37,265 nt of DNA, taken from the IMG/VR virus record IMGVR_UViG_3300042904_000690, positions 1 to 37,265 of that record, one strand, 5' to 3'. The DNA is from a virus. The position numbers and the translations under genes are program-made. The notes under the pieces were generated by a model that saw only the letters and a program-made list of their open reading frames with translations, had not been told where the DNA came from and searched no databases. Below, piece after piece: positions 13,419-21,841 of the stretch; the stretch's first letter is position 1; each line of letters begins with the position of its first letter.

Positions 13419-13447
13419 GTTACAAAATCAATAAACAATACTATTTA
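13419..13447 (+). promoter_or_regulatory. Phage late promoter, copy 2 (head/baseplate unit)
   Basis: GTTACAAAATCA and AATACTATTTA occur at the same 18-base start-to-start distance as in the other two copies. It lies 14 bases before the ATG at 13461. The -35-like part overlaps the end of a small hairpin (AACGC/GCGTT) after the large-terminase stop. Confidence 0.75.
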
Positions 13448-13460
13448 TAATAAAACTACT

Positions 13461-14159
13461 ATGCGATTACTTAGGCTAACAGACTATATAAAACAAATAC
13501 AAAGTGATAATCTTAATCAGATTGTTGAAGGTAATTATAATACCCTTTTAGATGTTGAACAAGCTGCACAAGCTGAAATGATTTCTTATTTAGCACAACG
13601 CTATGATGTTTCAAAGGTCTTTACCGACACAACAGAATTTGACATCACATCAACGTATTCAATTGATAATCTAGTTGAATATACAGCACCAACTTTCAAT
13701 TCATCATCAACTTATTCAACCAATGATAAGGTAGTTTATTCTGGTAGCGTTTATTCAAGTGTATCTGGTTCAACAGGTGTATTACCATCAACTGGTACAA
13801 CATCTTGGTCTTATGTTACTACTGACAAAAGCCTTTATTATGCTATATCAGCTACTACAGGAAATTACCCAGATGATACAGCGTATTGGGTGAAGGGTGA
13901 TAATAGAAATCAGCAAATCGTAATGTATATGGTTGATATTACCCTGTATCATTTGCATTCAAGAATTAATCCGAGGCAAATACCAGAGGTAAGAATGATA
14001 AGATATGACGGTGCAAATGCTTTTCAAAGTGGTGGTGCTATTGGGTGGCTTAAAAAGGTTGCAAGTGGTGATGTAACCGCTGCACTGCCAACAATAACCC
14101 CAGAACAAGGTGTGAGCATCAGATGGGGTAGCATAACAAGAAACACAAACAATTATTAA
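13461..14159 (+). CDS. Mu gp36-like head completion protein with inserted carbohydrate-binding-like module (232 aa)
   Basis: The N-terminal part (residues 1-65, with VEQAAQAEMISYLAQRYDVSKVF) and the C-terminal part (MVDITLYHLHSRINPRQIPEVRMIRYDGA, then WLKKVASGDVTAALP) match the DUF1320/gp36 head-tail connector family. Between them, about residues 75-145, lies an insertion with the chitin-binding type-3-like pattern STYSTNDKVVYSGSVYSSVSG and a closing TAYWVKG. A similar module is inserted in the wedge-like protein at 18966. The connector role is family knowledge; glycan binding by the insert is inference. The stop overlaps the ATG of the portal gene. Confidence 0.75.
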   Translation: MRLLRLTDYIKQIQSDNLNQIVEGNYNTLLDVEQAAQAEMISYLAQRYDVSKVFTDTTEFDITSTYSIDNLVEYTAPTFNSSSTYSTNDKVVYSGSVYSSVSGSTGVLPSTGTTSWSYVTTDKSLYYAISATTGNYPDDTAYWVKGDNRNQQIVMYMVDITLYHLHSRINPRQIPEVRMIRYDGANAFQSGGAIGWLKKVASGDVTAALPTITPEQGVSIRWGSITRNTNNY

Positions 14160-15430
14160 TGAAAATACTAGGATATGATATAAGCTTAAATAAGATTCAA
14201 AATGCTACACCAACTCAAAGTCAAGCGTTACCAGAAAAATCAAATATTTTCAGAACACAAGTTAAGTATCAACAAACACTTTCAAGAACACGTCAAGACA
14301 TTGCAACATATCGTTCTGCACTTCAAAGTGCAGAATCAATAACATACCCAAATAGAACTGAATTATACCGTCTATACAAAGACATCGTAATGGATGCACA
14401 TCTTGCATCTCTAATTGATACAAGAAAAAAAGCAATCCTAGCTAGTTCATTTATCGTGACGAAAAACGGTAAAGAAAAATTAGAGAAAACAGAATTCTTA
14501 CAAAAGAAGTGGTTTTATGATTTTACGAATCTAGCGATGGATTCAATTTTTTGGGGTCATAGTCTTATTCAATTTGGTGATTTCGTAAATGATGAATTTA
14601 CTAATCTAAGTCTTGTACCACGTGAATATGTGAAGCCAGAATTTAATGTTGTTGTAAGCAACCCATCACTTATGACTGGTGTATCTTATTTAGAAACACC
14701 ATTTAAAGAATGGGTTATTGGTGTAGGTGATAGGAATTGTTTAGGCTTGTTATCCCAAGCAGCCCCACTAGTTTTGTGGAAAAAAAATGCATTAGCTGGA
14801 TGGGCTAACTATATTGAATTGATAAGCATACCAATTAGAATTGGTAAGACCGATACACGAGATGAAAAGACCCGTGCTAATATGGAAGAAATGCTTAAGA
14901 CTATGGGTCAAGCTGCTTATGGTATTTTTGACTTAGAAGATACGATTGAATTAATTGAATCAAGAAATACAAGCCCTTATGAAATCTTTGATAAGATGAT
15001 TGAAAGGTGTAATTCAGAATTAGCAAAATTAATTCTTGGTCAAACTTCTACATCAGACCAGAAATCTTATGTGGGTGCTGCAAATGTACACGAACGTGTA
15101 ATGCACCAAGTAAATGAAGCAGATGAAATCTTTATTGAAAACATCTTTACATACCAACTTGTGCCGTTTCTTAATATGCACGGTCTTGGATTTAATAACC
15201 TAAAGATTGAATCAGAAGCTGATGATGAATTAACCCTTCAAGATAAAGCTAAGATTGATATTGAATTACTTAAGTTCTATGAAATACCAGCTGAATATAT
15301 TCTTGAAACTTATGGTACACCAGTAATTCCAAGAACAATATCACCAAAAACAACAGATACACTAGATGATTCCAAAATAACAGATGTAACAAATAAGCTT
15401 TCTGATTATTATGGTGATAGCAAGTTGTAA
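14159..15430 (+). CDS. Portal protein, Mu gp29-like (DUF935) (423 aa)
   Basis: Recognised by NRTELYRLYKDIVMDAHLAS followed by LIDTRKKAILASSFIV near the N-terminus, the WGHSLIQFGDF segment, the WANYIELISIPIRIGKTD region, and the C-terminal ELAKLILGQTSTSDQ, then HERVMHQVNEADEIFIENIF. The protein forms the dodecameric ring through which DNA enters and leaves the head. Length is typical or slightly short. The 3' end overlaps the MuF gene by 20 bases, suggesting translational coupling. Confidence 0.9.
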   Translation: MKILGYDISLNKIQNATPTQSQALPEKSNIFRTQVKYQQTLSRTRQDIATYRSALQSAESITYPNRTELYRLYKDIVMDAHLASLIDTRKKAILASSFIVTKNGKEKLEKTEFLQKKWFYDFTNLAMDSIFWGHSLIQFGDFVNDEFTNLSLVPREYVKPEFNVVVSNPSLMTGVSYLETPFKEWVIGVGDRNCLGLLSQAAPLVLWKKNALAGWANYIELISIPIRIGKTDTRDEKTRANMEEMLKTMGQAAYGIFDLEDTIELIESRNTSPYEIFDKMIERCNSELAKLILGQTSTSDQKSYVGAANVHERVMHQVNEADEIFIENIFTYQLVPFLNMHGLGFNNLKIESEADDELTLQDKAKIDIELLKFYEIPAEYILETYGTPVIPRTISPKTTDTLDDSKITDVTNKLSDYYGDSKL

Positions 15431-16940
15431 GTACTGCAACCATATTGAGAATGCCGATAAGATAAATCTGTTTAGTGACGATGAAACGAATAAGATACTA
15501 GAAAGCATTTTTGATGGTAGCATCAAGATTGATAGTCTTAGTATTGAAATGTATGAAAAGATTGCTACCAGATTAACTGATGCAGTCTTTAAAGGGTTTG
15601 GTAAAAATTTATTTAATACTGAATTCGGTACACCAGACCACAAGATGCTTGAATCACTTAGAGAAAACGTTTATGTGTTTTCAGCTGCTAAGACATATCA
15701 ACAAACAAAAGAAATATCAAGCCTGTTAACTAATAAAGATGGTAAGGTATCATTTAGCGATTTTAAAAAACAAGCTAAAACGGTCTTTGAAAAACATAAT
15801 GAAAATTATCTGTATGCTGAGTATAACAGTGCTATAGCACAAGCAAGAAGTGCTAGTATGTGGATGGATTTTGAAAAGGATAAATCAATATATCCACAAC
15901 TAGAATACTTAACAGCTGGTGATGCTAGGGTAAGAATTGAACACGCTGCACTTAATGGAATCATAAGACGTGTTGATGATAAATTCTGGGATTTGTATAT
16001 GCCTCCAAACGGTTTTAACTGTCGTTGTACAGTGCTTCAAGTACGTGGTGAAATGGAAACTGATTTATCAACCAAGACACCACCAACAAAAAAAGAAGTA
16101 CCAGAAATATTTAGGTTCAACGCTGGAAAAGAAAAAATAATCTTTAGTAAGTCACACCCATATTTTGAAGTACCAAAAGAAGATAAAAAACTTGCATTAA
16201 AGAACTTCAATTTACCGTTACCGAAAAAAACAGTTAAAGGTGAATTTCAACCAGCAACAACAATTAATGATGTTGTAAGTCGAATGCTTAAAGCTGGTGT
16301 TGAATCTGTAAACCTGAAGGGTATGGATATTGAACACGCTAACAGCGTATTAAAAGCTGTTGAAAGTGAAAATGCTAAGTCACCATTAAAACTTAGTTCA
16401 ATTGAAACCTTTAAAAGAAAATCAAGCAGGGCTAAAGCACTTTATTATTATGGGTCACAAAAGATAACAATCAATATTGACTTAGTTGGTTATAAAGCAC
16501 CACCTGTATCAACATATCCAGAGCAGATTGAGAAAATCGTTAAACAAATTGAAACGGTCAAGGGGTATATAGGTAATAATAGATATAGTCAAAGTGATGT
16601 TTTAAAATCCATTTCAAGACTGAATAGAAGTAAAACTGAAATTGAATATAAGATGTTAAAGAATGAACCGATTAAAAAATGGTCAATGTCTACAACTGAT
16701 GATACTAAACAATCACTTGAAAGAACTATAATTCACGAAATAGGACATCATAGAGATGAAATGACTAAGAAGTCTAATCTGAATTTTTTCTTTAATAAAA
16801 ACACTGCACCAACAACGTATGGTGCTACAAATAAAGCAGAATATTTTGCTGAGTGGTACACATCATACCGAGTAAATGGTGATAAAGATGTACCAAAAGA
16901 CATTTTAAAAATATTTGAACATATAGATGGAAAACATTAG
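15411..16940 (+). CDS. MuF head-morphogenesis protein fused to a zinc metalloprotease-like domain (509 aa)
   Basis: Residues 100-210 are the phage Mu F (gp30-like) domain, ending in the diagnostic LTAGDARVRIEHAALNG, then FWDLYMPPNGFNCRCTV. Residues 275-509 are an extra domain. It contains HEIGHH at residues 442-447, the HExxH zinc motif with catalytic Glu443, and downstream acidic residues Glu477 and Glu481 (KAEYFAEWY) placed for a third zinc ligand. MuF proteins sit at the portal and can be carried into the host with DNA, and toxin-like C-terminal fusions are known. The substrate is unknown. It overlaps the next small gene by 14 bases. Confidence 0.85.
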   Translation: MVIASCKYCNHIENADKINLFSDDETNKILESIFDGSIKIDSLSIEMYEKIATRLTDAVFKGFGKNLFNTEFGTPDHKMLESLRENVYVFSAAKTYQQTKEISSLLTNKDGKVSFSDFKKQAKTVFEKHNENYLYAEYNSAIAQARSASMWMDFEKDKSIYPQLEYLTAGDARVRIEHAALNGIIRRVDDKFWDLYMPPNGFNCRCTVLQVRGEMETDLSTKTPPTKKEVPEIFRFNAGKEKIIFSKSHPYFEVPKEDKKLALKNFNLPLPKKTVKGEFQPATTINDVVSRMLKAGVESVNLKGMDIEHANSVLKAVESENAKSPLKLSSIETFKRKSSRAKALYYYGSQKITINIDLVGYKAPPVSTYPEQIEKIVKQIETVKGYIGNNRYSQSDVLKSISRLNRSKTEIEYKMLKNEPIKKWSMSTTDDTKQSLERTIIHEIGHHRDEMTKKSNLNFFFNKNTAPTTYGATNKAEYFAEWYTSYRVNGDKDVPKDILKIFEHIDGKH

Positions 16941-17100
16941 ATGTATTAACTGTAAAAATTATGTAGGGGGTTTAATATGCCTTGCATTTGAAACTATACC
17001 AGAAGAAATTCTTACTGGTGAAAACGACCACGAAAAACCTTTACCAAACCAAGATAATGATATCATATATGAACCACTAGATGAAGAACAACCAAGCTAA
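16927..17100 (+). CDS. Small Cys-containing protein of Mu-like head clusters (57 aa)
   Basis: The frame reads MENIRCINCKNYVGG, then LICLAFETIPEEILTGENDHEKP, then DIIYEPLDEE. The pattern CxxC, a third Cys, IPxEIL, a GxxxH step and an acidic end is familiar from small proteins beside gp30-like genes in Mu-like prophages. Three Cys and one His could bind zinc. It overlaps the MuF gene by 14 bases and the next gene by 20 bases, which supports real translation. Function unknown. Confidence 0.75.
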   Translation: MENIRCINCKNYVGGLICLAFETIPEEILTGENDHEKPLPNQDNDIIYEPLDEEQPS

Positions 17101-17611
17101 TAAATTAAAAAAATTCCTTAAAGACCATAAGCAAGCTGTTGAAGAATTTGTTGTTGTTATGGGTGTTGAAGCAAAGAACCACTTTGTAAGAAACTTTAAT
17201 AGACAGGGTTTTCTTGATGAAGCTGTTGACCCTTGGCAAAAAAGGAAAAACAAAAGGGGTAGTGGTAGGGGTATTCTTATCAAGACTGGCGATTTAAAAC
17301 GAAGCATCAGAATCATAAGAAAAAGTAGAAACGGTGTTACCATTGGTAGTGATTTACCTTATGCTAAGATTCATAATGAAGGTGGTTCAATAAGTAAGAG
17401 TGCTAGAAATGCTACACTTAATTTCAAGATTAAAAGTAACGGGTCAAGCCGTTTTGCTAAAGCTAAGAATGCAAACTTTCAACAAGATGTACATATTGGT
17501 AAGCACACAATAAGAATGCCTAAGCGTCAATTCATTGGTCATTCTGGTCAATTAACCAGAAAACTAGCCTTGATGTTAAGAGCTGAAATAAGAAAAGTAT
17601 TTAACCGATAA
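17081..17611 (+). CDS. Tail completion protein, gpS/gpG-like (176 aa)
   Basis: This matches the phage virion morphogenesis (tail_S) family: LIKTGDLKRSIRIIRKSRNGVTIGSDLPYAKIHNEGG is the characteristic core, with RMPKRQFIGHS near the end, followed by a helix LALMLRAEIRKVF. The protein is very basic in the middle. In P2 and Mu, relatives act in head-tail joining. The gene overlaps its upstream neighbour and abuts the next gene with no gap. Confidence 0.85.
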   Translation: MKNNQANKLKKFLKDHKQAVEEFVVVMGVEAKNHFVRNFNRQGFLDEAVDPWQKRKNKRGSGRGILIKTGDLKRSIRIIRKSRNGVTIGSDLPYAKIHNEGGSISKSARNATLNFKIKSNGSSRFAKAKNANFQQDVHIGKHTIRMPKRQFIGHSGQLTRKLALMLRAEIRKVFNR

Positions 17612-18109
17612 ATGGAATTAGAATTATTTGTTGCACTTAAGAATGAGATAGCAACAAAACTTGGTGACAAGATTAAACATATAGCACTTTGGAATAACCA
17701 ATTTTATCATTCTAATGTTGAACTTGATGAACAAGCCTTTGATTACCCTTGTGTATTCCTAGAATTTTCACAAAGCAATTTTAGAAATTTATCACAAGGT
17801 GTTCAACAATTTGATATAACGATTTCTACACACTTAGGTTTTGTATCATTTAAAACAGATGATGTTGAAATCTTAACTATCAAACAAGAATTGTATAGTG
17901 TCATTCAAAGATTCAGAAACGAATACTTTGATAAGTTAACAAGGGTTTCTGATAGACCCGATTATGACCACGATAATGTACAGGTCTTTGTTACCGAATA
18001 TACAACAACTGGTAAAGACTATACAAAAGATATTAGACCAAGCGTCCTAGTAACACCATTGCTTGATTTATCAGCATCAACAATATCCCTTAGTGGAATA
18101 ACAATTTAA
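17612..18109 (+). CDS. Probable tail terminator/neck protein (165 aa)
   Basis: The product has the alpha/beta layout of neck or tail terminator proteins: an N-terminal helix (ELELFVALKNEIATKLGDKI), strands ALWNNQF, FDYPCVFLEF and FDITISTHLGF, a helix EILTIKQELYSVIQRFRNEYF, and a final strand run VQVFVTEYTTTGKDY. The position directly after the gpS-like gene supports this. Sequence identity to known families is not obvious, so the call rests mainly on layout and synteny. Confidence 0.6.
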   Translation: MELELFVALKNEIATKLGDKIKHIALWNNQFYHSNVELDEQAFDYPCVFLEFSQSNFRNLSQGVQQFDITISTHLGFVSFKTDDVEILTIKQELYSVIQRFRNEYFDKLTRVSDRPDYDHDNVQVFVTEYTTTGKDYTKDIRPSVLVTPLLDLSASTISLSGITI

Positions 18110-18124
18110 TTAAAGAAACTATGA

Positions 18125-18964
18125 ATGTCAAGAACTATCAACCAAATCAAACAAACACTAGATGATGCACAAGCACTACAACCAGAATTATCTGCTTTAA
18201 ACAGCCCAAGCCAGACTTCAATATATAACCTATGGAAATATATCACAGCTGTTGCTATATGGATTCACGAATCACTTCTTGATTTATTTAAAGCCGAAAT
18301 TGAAACAACAATTTCAAAAGCACCTGTAGGTACTGAATCTTGGGTCACACAAAAATGTTTTGATTTTCAATATGATTCAACCACACCACAAATTGTGCAG
18401 ATGGTTGACTTTGTACCGAATTACGACCCTATTGATGATACCAAGAAGATTATCACTAGATGCAGTGTAAAGACCTTACCAAATAAGATTGTTACGGTAA
18501 AGCTTGCTAAAGAAGAACCACCAGTACCATTAACAACACCAGAATTAAATTCTATTCAAGGTTACCTTGATGATATTTCTTTTGCTGGTGTTCAATATAA
18601 CACCACATCAACTAGCCCCGATTATCTATATCTAAACGCTGAAATTTTCTATAATGGTCAATATGCAGCAATCATATCAGCAACAACAATTACTGCTATC
18701 AATAACTATCTATCTACTATACCATTTGATGGTCAAGTGAGAATAGCAAGTCTTGAAGACGCAATTCAAGCTGTTGGTGGTGTGACTGACTTAGTAATAA
18801 GCGACCTAGCATTAAGAGCAAATGCAGTACCATTTAGTGGTGCTACATATATGGTTCAAAATAAAACAACTGTTTATAATAAATACGGTCTTTCATCTGG
18901 TTATGTAGTACCAGAGTTAACCCCAAATGATTTATCAGTTAGCCTAACATTTACAACAGAATAA
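18125..18964 (+). CDS. Baseplate J-like wedge protein (279 aa)
   Basis: The C-terminal third (ITAINNYLSTIPFDGQVRIASLEDAIQAVGGVTDLVISDLAL) resembles the end of baseplate J/gp47-like proteins, where a helix is followed by VRIxxLExAIxxVxGVxD. The N-terminal half is helical (SIYNLWKYITAVAIWIHESLLDLF) then strand-rich. The length is shorter than P2 J but normal for reduced wedges. It is followed after one base by the next wedge-like gene. The location before the capsid genes, away from the other baseplate genes, is unusual. Confidence 0.6.
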   Translation: MSRTINQIKQTLDDAQALQPELSALNSPSQTSIYNLWKYITAVAIWIHESLLDLFKAEIETTISKAPVGTESWVTQKCFDFQYDSTTPQIVQMVDFVPNYDPIDDTKKIITRCSVKTLPNKIVTVKLAKEEPPVPLTTPELNSIQGYLDDISFAGVQYNTTSTSPDYLYLNAEIFYNGQYAAIISATTITAINNYLSTIPFDGQVRIASLEDAIQAVGGVTDLVISDLALRANAVPFSGATYMVQNKTTVYNKYGLSSGYVVPELTPNDLSVSLTFTTE

Positions 18965-18965
18965 T

Positions 18966-19625
18966 ATGTCAATATTTACCGTCAATTTTTCTGGCTTATG
19001 GAAAAACTTAACACCACCAGTATTAAGAAAGCCAGTTCATCAAGCTTGGGGTGATGTATTGCTTGAACCAGTTCAATATTTACGTGACCTAACATTCAAT
19101 GATTATGCTGATGGTTCTAGCTATTCACCATATACTGGTACTACAACCTATGTAACTGGTGACCGTGCCATTTATACCAACAGGGGTGTATATGAATCTA
19201 TATCTGGTTCAACAAACGTATTACCAACTGATACCAACTATTGGAATCTGGTTAATTCAAATTATATCGGTGTAAGGGAACGTGTGAAATATAACGCTCA
19301 AAAGATGGGATTTGAACACGGGTTGAATAGATGGTTTCAATGTACTGGTATTTATATCAACAATAACCCAATACTTAATACTGGTTTATTAATGGGTAAT
19401 ACAGGTGCTTATTCATCTGCATTATCTAATACATCAAACCCAACATCAGCAAGCTACTTGATTAATAACTATTCTGGTTCAACTACCAACTGCTATACAA
19501 TCTATGTACCAACAGCTGTATATAATGGGTTGGGCGTAACCAACATTGAACGTGAAAACGTGGTAAGAAGCTTTGCTGATAATTATAATCTAGCTGGTAT
19601 GATTTACAACGTAGTAGCATACTAA
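18966..19625 (+). CDS. Baseplate wedge/gpI-like protein with inserted carbohydrate-binding-like module (219 aa)
   Basis: The N-terminal part (FSGLWKNLTPPVLRKPVHQAW) and C-terminal part (YIGVRERVKYNAQKMGFEHGLNRWFQC, then TNIERENVVRSFADNYNLAGMIYNVV) frame an insertion at about residues 50-100: TTTYVTGDRAIYTNRGVYESI, then TNYWNLV. This has the same W/Y-rich pattern as the insert in the gp36-like protein at 13461. Its position right after the J-like gene fits a gpI-like wedge partner, but the core family is not firmly recognised. Confidence 0.5.
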   Translation: MSIFTVNFSGLWKNLTPPVLRKPVHQAWGDVLLEPVQYLRDLTFNDYADGSSYSPYTGTTTYVTGDRAIYTNRGVYESISGSTNVLPTDTNYWNLVNSNYIGVRERVKYNAQKMGFEHGLNRWFQCTGIYINNNPILNTGLLMGNTGAYSSALSNTSNPTSASYLINNYSGSTTNCYTIYVPTAVYNGLGVTNIERENVVRSFADNYNLAGMIYNVVAY

Positions 19626-19654
19626 AATAACATAAGAATAAAGAATAAAACAAA

Positions 19655-20536
19655 ATGAAAAAAATCTATACTGGGTATGTTGTTGACCCATCAATTCAAC
19701 AGCCTTTCACAACTAAATCGCTTGACTTTTTACAAAACGCAAATAAAGAAATGATTAATGTTTTATGTAGAACATTTATTATGCAAAAGGGTCTATCTTA
19801 CAATACAAGTGTACCATATTATTTTGCACCAACTACTATGTCATTCCCTTGTGATGGTAGTATCTTTTTCAATAATGAATTATACATTATGGCTGAAAAC
19901 TATGCTGGTTTAGATTATTGTATGATTGATTCAACAGCTGATGCAGTAGCAGACCCATTAACATTTACTGATGGTTTCAATAGAAACGTACACCAAAACA
20001 GATACTTAACATTCACAAGTGATGTGAATGATGCTTTATTTGCAGTTAGTGCAATTACTACTGTATCAGCTGCACCCGTGCCAGTTGAACAACCAAAACC
20101 AGTATCAGCATATAATATTTATGGTAACTCTGGTGTACAGTTTGGAGCAATAACAGGTTTTTCACAATCCTTAAAGTGTACTTCAGAAATATTTGATGAT
20201 GATAACCTATACAATACATCAACTGGTGTATATACGTGTCCTGAAGATGGATACTATAGAGTGACTGGTAAATGTAGGTTTACTATGCACGAAACACTAA
20301 CAGATGGTGACATTCTATTCTATGTCTATAAAAATGGTTCTGGTTATACCACTTGGGAATTTGAAAGGCTTTATGATGGTAACTATGAAATTATCTATGC
20401 AGAAGGTGATGCAATTGTGAAAGCAAACGCTGGTGATACAATTGAACTTTATGTTGTAGGGGGTTGGACAGCACCAGCTACTGCTTATGTAAGAACCAGT
20501 AATGTAATTGTACTCTTTGAGTACCTATATCAATAA
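19655..20536 (+). CDS. Tail fibre protein with C1q/TNF-like head domain (293 aa)
   Basis: Residues 1-140 are an attachment region without recognised motifs. A proline-rich hinge (PVPVEQPKPV) lies near residue 150. Residues 165-293 look like a C1q/TNF-like jelly roll: YNTSTGVYTCPEDGYYRVTGKCRF (the F-x-x-P-x-D-G-x-Y-x-V pattern), then GDILFYVYKNGS, then DAIVKANAGDTIELYVVGG and a closing strand VIVLFEYLYQ. Such domains trimerise and bind surface glycans or proteins, so this is probably a receptor-binding fibre. A terminator follows directly. Confidence 0.7.
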   Translation: MKKIYTGYVVDPSIQQPFTTKSLDFLQNANKEMINVLCRTFIMQKGLSYNTSVPYYFAPTTMSFPCDGSIFFNNELYIMAENYAGLDYCMIDSTADAVADPLTFTDGFNRNVHQNRYLTFTSDVNDALFAVSAITTVSAAPVPVEQPKPVSAYNIYGNSGVQFGAITGFSQSLKCTSEIFDDDNLYNTSTGVYTCPEDGYYRVTGKCRFTMHETLTDGDILFYVYKNGSGYTTWEFERLYDGNYEIIYAEGDAIVKANAGDTIELYVVGGWTAPATAYVRTSNVIVLFEYLYQ

Positions 20537-20600
20537 CCGAGGTTTTTTAGTTTTTACCTCTGGTAGTAGTCAAGCCCTAGCTGATAAAGTTGGGGCTTTT
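20537..20600 (+). terminator. Two consecutive hairpins, the second a Rho-independent terminator
   Basis: CC-GAGGT pairs with ACCTC-GG just after the fibre stop codon. AAGCCC then pairs with GGGCTT, followed by TTTTCTATT. Together they end the unit that begins at the second late promoter; the third late promoter starts 28 bases further on. Confidence 0.75.
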
Positions 20601-20627
20601 CTATTCCTATATATTTTAATCAAACCT

Positions 20628-20656
20628 GTTACAAAATCACTCAACCATACTAGTTA
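20628..20656 (+). promoter_or_regulatory. Phage late promoter, copy 3 (capsid/tail unit)
   Basis: GTTACAAAATCA and CATACTAGTTA occur at the same 18-base start-to-start distance as the copies at 11380 and 13419. It lies 8 bases before the protease ATG and directly after a terminator, exactly where a new transcription unit is needed. Confidence 0.8.
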
Positions 20657-20664
20657 TAGTATAA

Positions 20665-21774
20665 ATGAAGGATTTTAAATACATACAAAACATTTCAACG
20701 GCTGGTGAAGCAACAATTTTATTATATGATGTAATCGGTTGTTATGTTGATGCTGATGGGTGTATGTGTGATGGTATCAATGGTAGTGCTTTTGCTTATG
20801 AGATGGAATATTTACAAAGCAAAGCAACAAAAATTAATATCCGTATCAATTCTATCGGTGGTAGTGTTCTTGATGGTTATTCAATCATAAGTTCAATTCT
20901 TAGGTCTAAGATACCCGTTGATACTTTTATAGATGGTCTTGCAGCAAGCATAGCTGGTGTAATTGCAATGACTGGTCAAAACAAGCTAATGATGGATTAT
21001 GGAACTTTAATGCTTCATAATCCATCTGGCACGAATGACCAGAGTGTTTTAGACTTAGTAAAGTCAACGCTAGTTACAATTCTAACAAACAATACCAAAT
21101 TATCATCTGAAGAAATTTCTTCAATAATGGATAATGAAACATTTTTTAGTGCTTCTGAAGCCATTGATTTAGGGCTGGTTGATGAAATCATCACAAGCAA
21201 TAAAAAAATAAAAGTTGATACATCAAGCCTTTACAATATGGCTCAAGTGTACAACAAATTAATCAATCCAAATAAAATGCAATTAGTAAAGAATCAATTA
21301 GGCTTAGATGAAGCGGTTGAAGAAACAGTTATTGTTGAATCAATTTCTGCACTTCAAGCTGACAAAGAAGCCTTAGTAAAAGAATTAGAAGCTGAAAAAT
21401 TAGCTAAAGAGGAATTACAAAATAAAATCAATTCAATTGAAGCTGAAAAAATAGAAGCTAAGAATATTGAAATTGAAAATATGGTTAATTCATTTATCAC
21501 ATCTGGTAAAATTTCAGATGATGAAAAAGAATCAATGGTAAAGTTAGCTAGTGTTGATTTTGACGGTGTAAAAAATATGCTTTCAAAGATTGGTACTAAG
21601 ACAGCTTCAAGCATTATCAACGCTGTAAACATAGCAGCACCAACATCAGAACGTTCAACCTGGACTATTAGAGATTGGGAAAAGAAAGATTCAAAAGGTC
21701 TTGCTACAATCAAAAATGAAACACCAGAAGTGTACAATAGAATGTTCAACGAGTTCTACAACAAACAAAAGTAA
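20665..21774 (+). CDS. ClpP-like prohead protease fused to scaffold domain (369 aa)
   Basis: Residues 20-185 are a ClpP-type serine protease: INSIGGSVLDGYSI (oxyanion and handle region), Ser95 in GLAASIAG as nucleophile, and His118 in MLHNPSG. Residues 215-285 are a long charged coiled coil (ALQADKEALVKELEAEKLAKEE onward), and the C-terminal 80 residues end WTIRDWEKKDSKGLATIK. This is the usual protease-plus-scaffold arrangement, in which the coiled coil guides capsid assembly and is then removed. The capsid gene follows after a palindrome. Confidence 0.9.
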   Translation: MKDFKYIQNISTAGEATILLYDVIGCYVDADGCMCDGINGSAFAYEMEYLQSKATKINIRINSIGGSVLDGYSIISSILRSKIPVDTFIDGLAASIAGVIAMTGQNKLMMDYGTLMLHNPSGTNDQSVLDLVKSTLVTILTNNTKLSSEEISSIMDNETFFSASEAIDLGLVDEIITSNKKIKVDTSSLYNMAQVYNKLINPNKMQLVKNQLGLDEAVEETVIVESISALQADKEALVKELEAEKLAKEELQNKINSIEAEKIEAKNIEIENMVNSFITSGKISDDEKESMVKLASVDFDGVKNMLSKIGTKTASSIINAVNIAAPTSERSTWTIRDWEKKDSKGLATIKNETPEVYNRMFNEFYNKQK

Positions 21775-21791
21775 AAACACTTAAGTGTTTT
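21774..21791. other. Perfect 18-bp palindrome before the capsid gene
   Basis: AAAACACTT and AAGTGTTTT meet with no spacer, beginning at the last base of the protease stop codon. It could form a small hairpin that stabilises the abundant capsid mRNA or partly terminates, or be a protein-binding site. Confidence 0.5.
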
Positions 21792-21841
21792 CTGAATACA
21801 AAACCAAAATAACATAAAAATAAAAGACCAATGAAATATAA

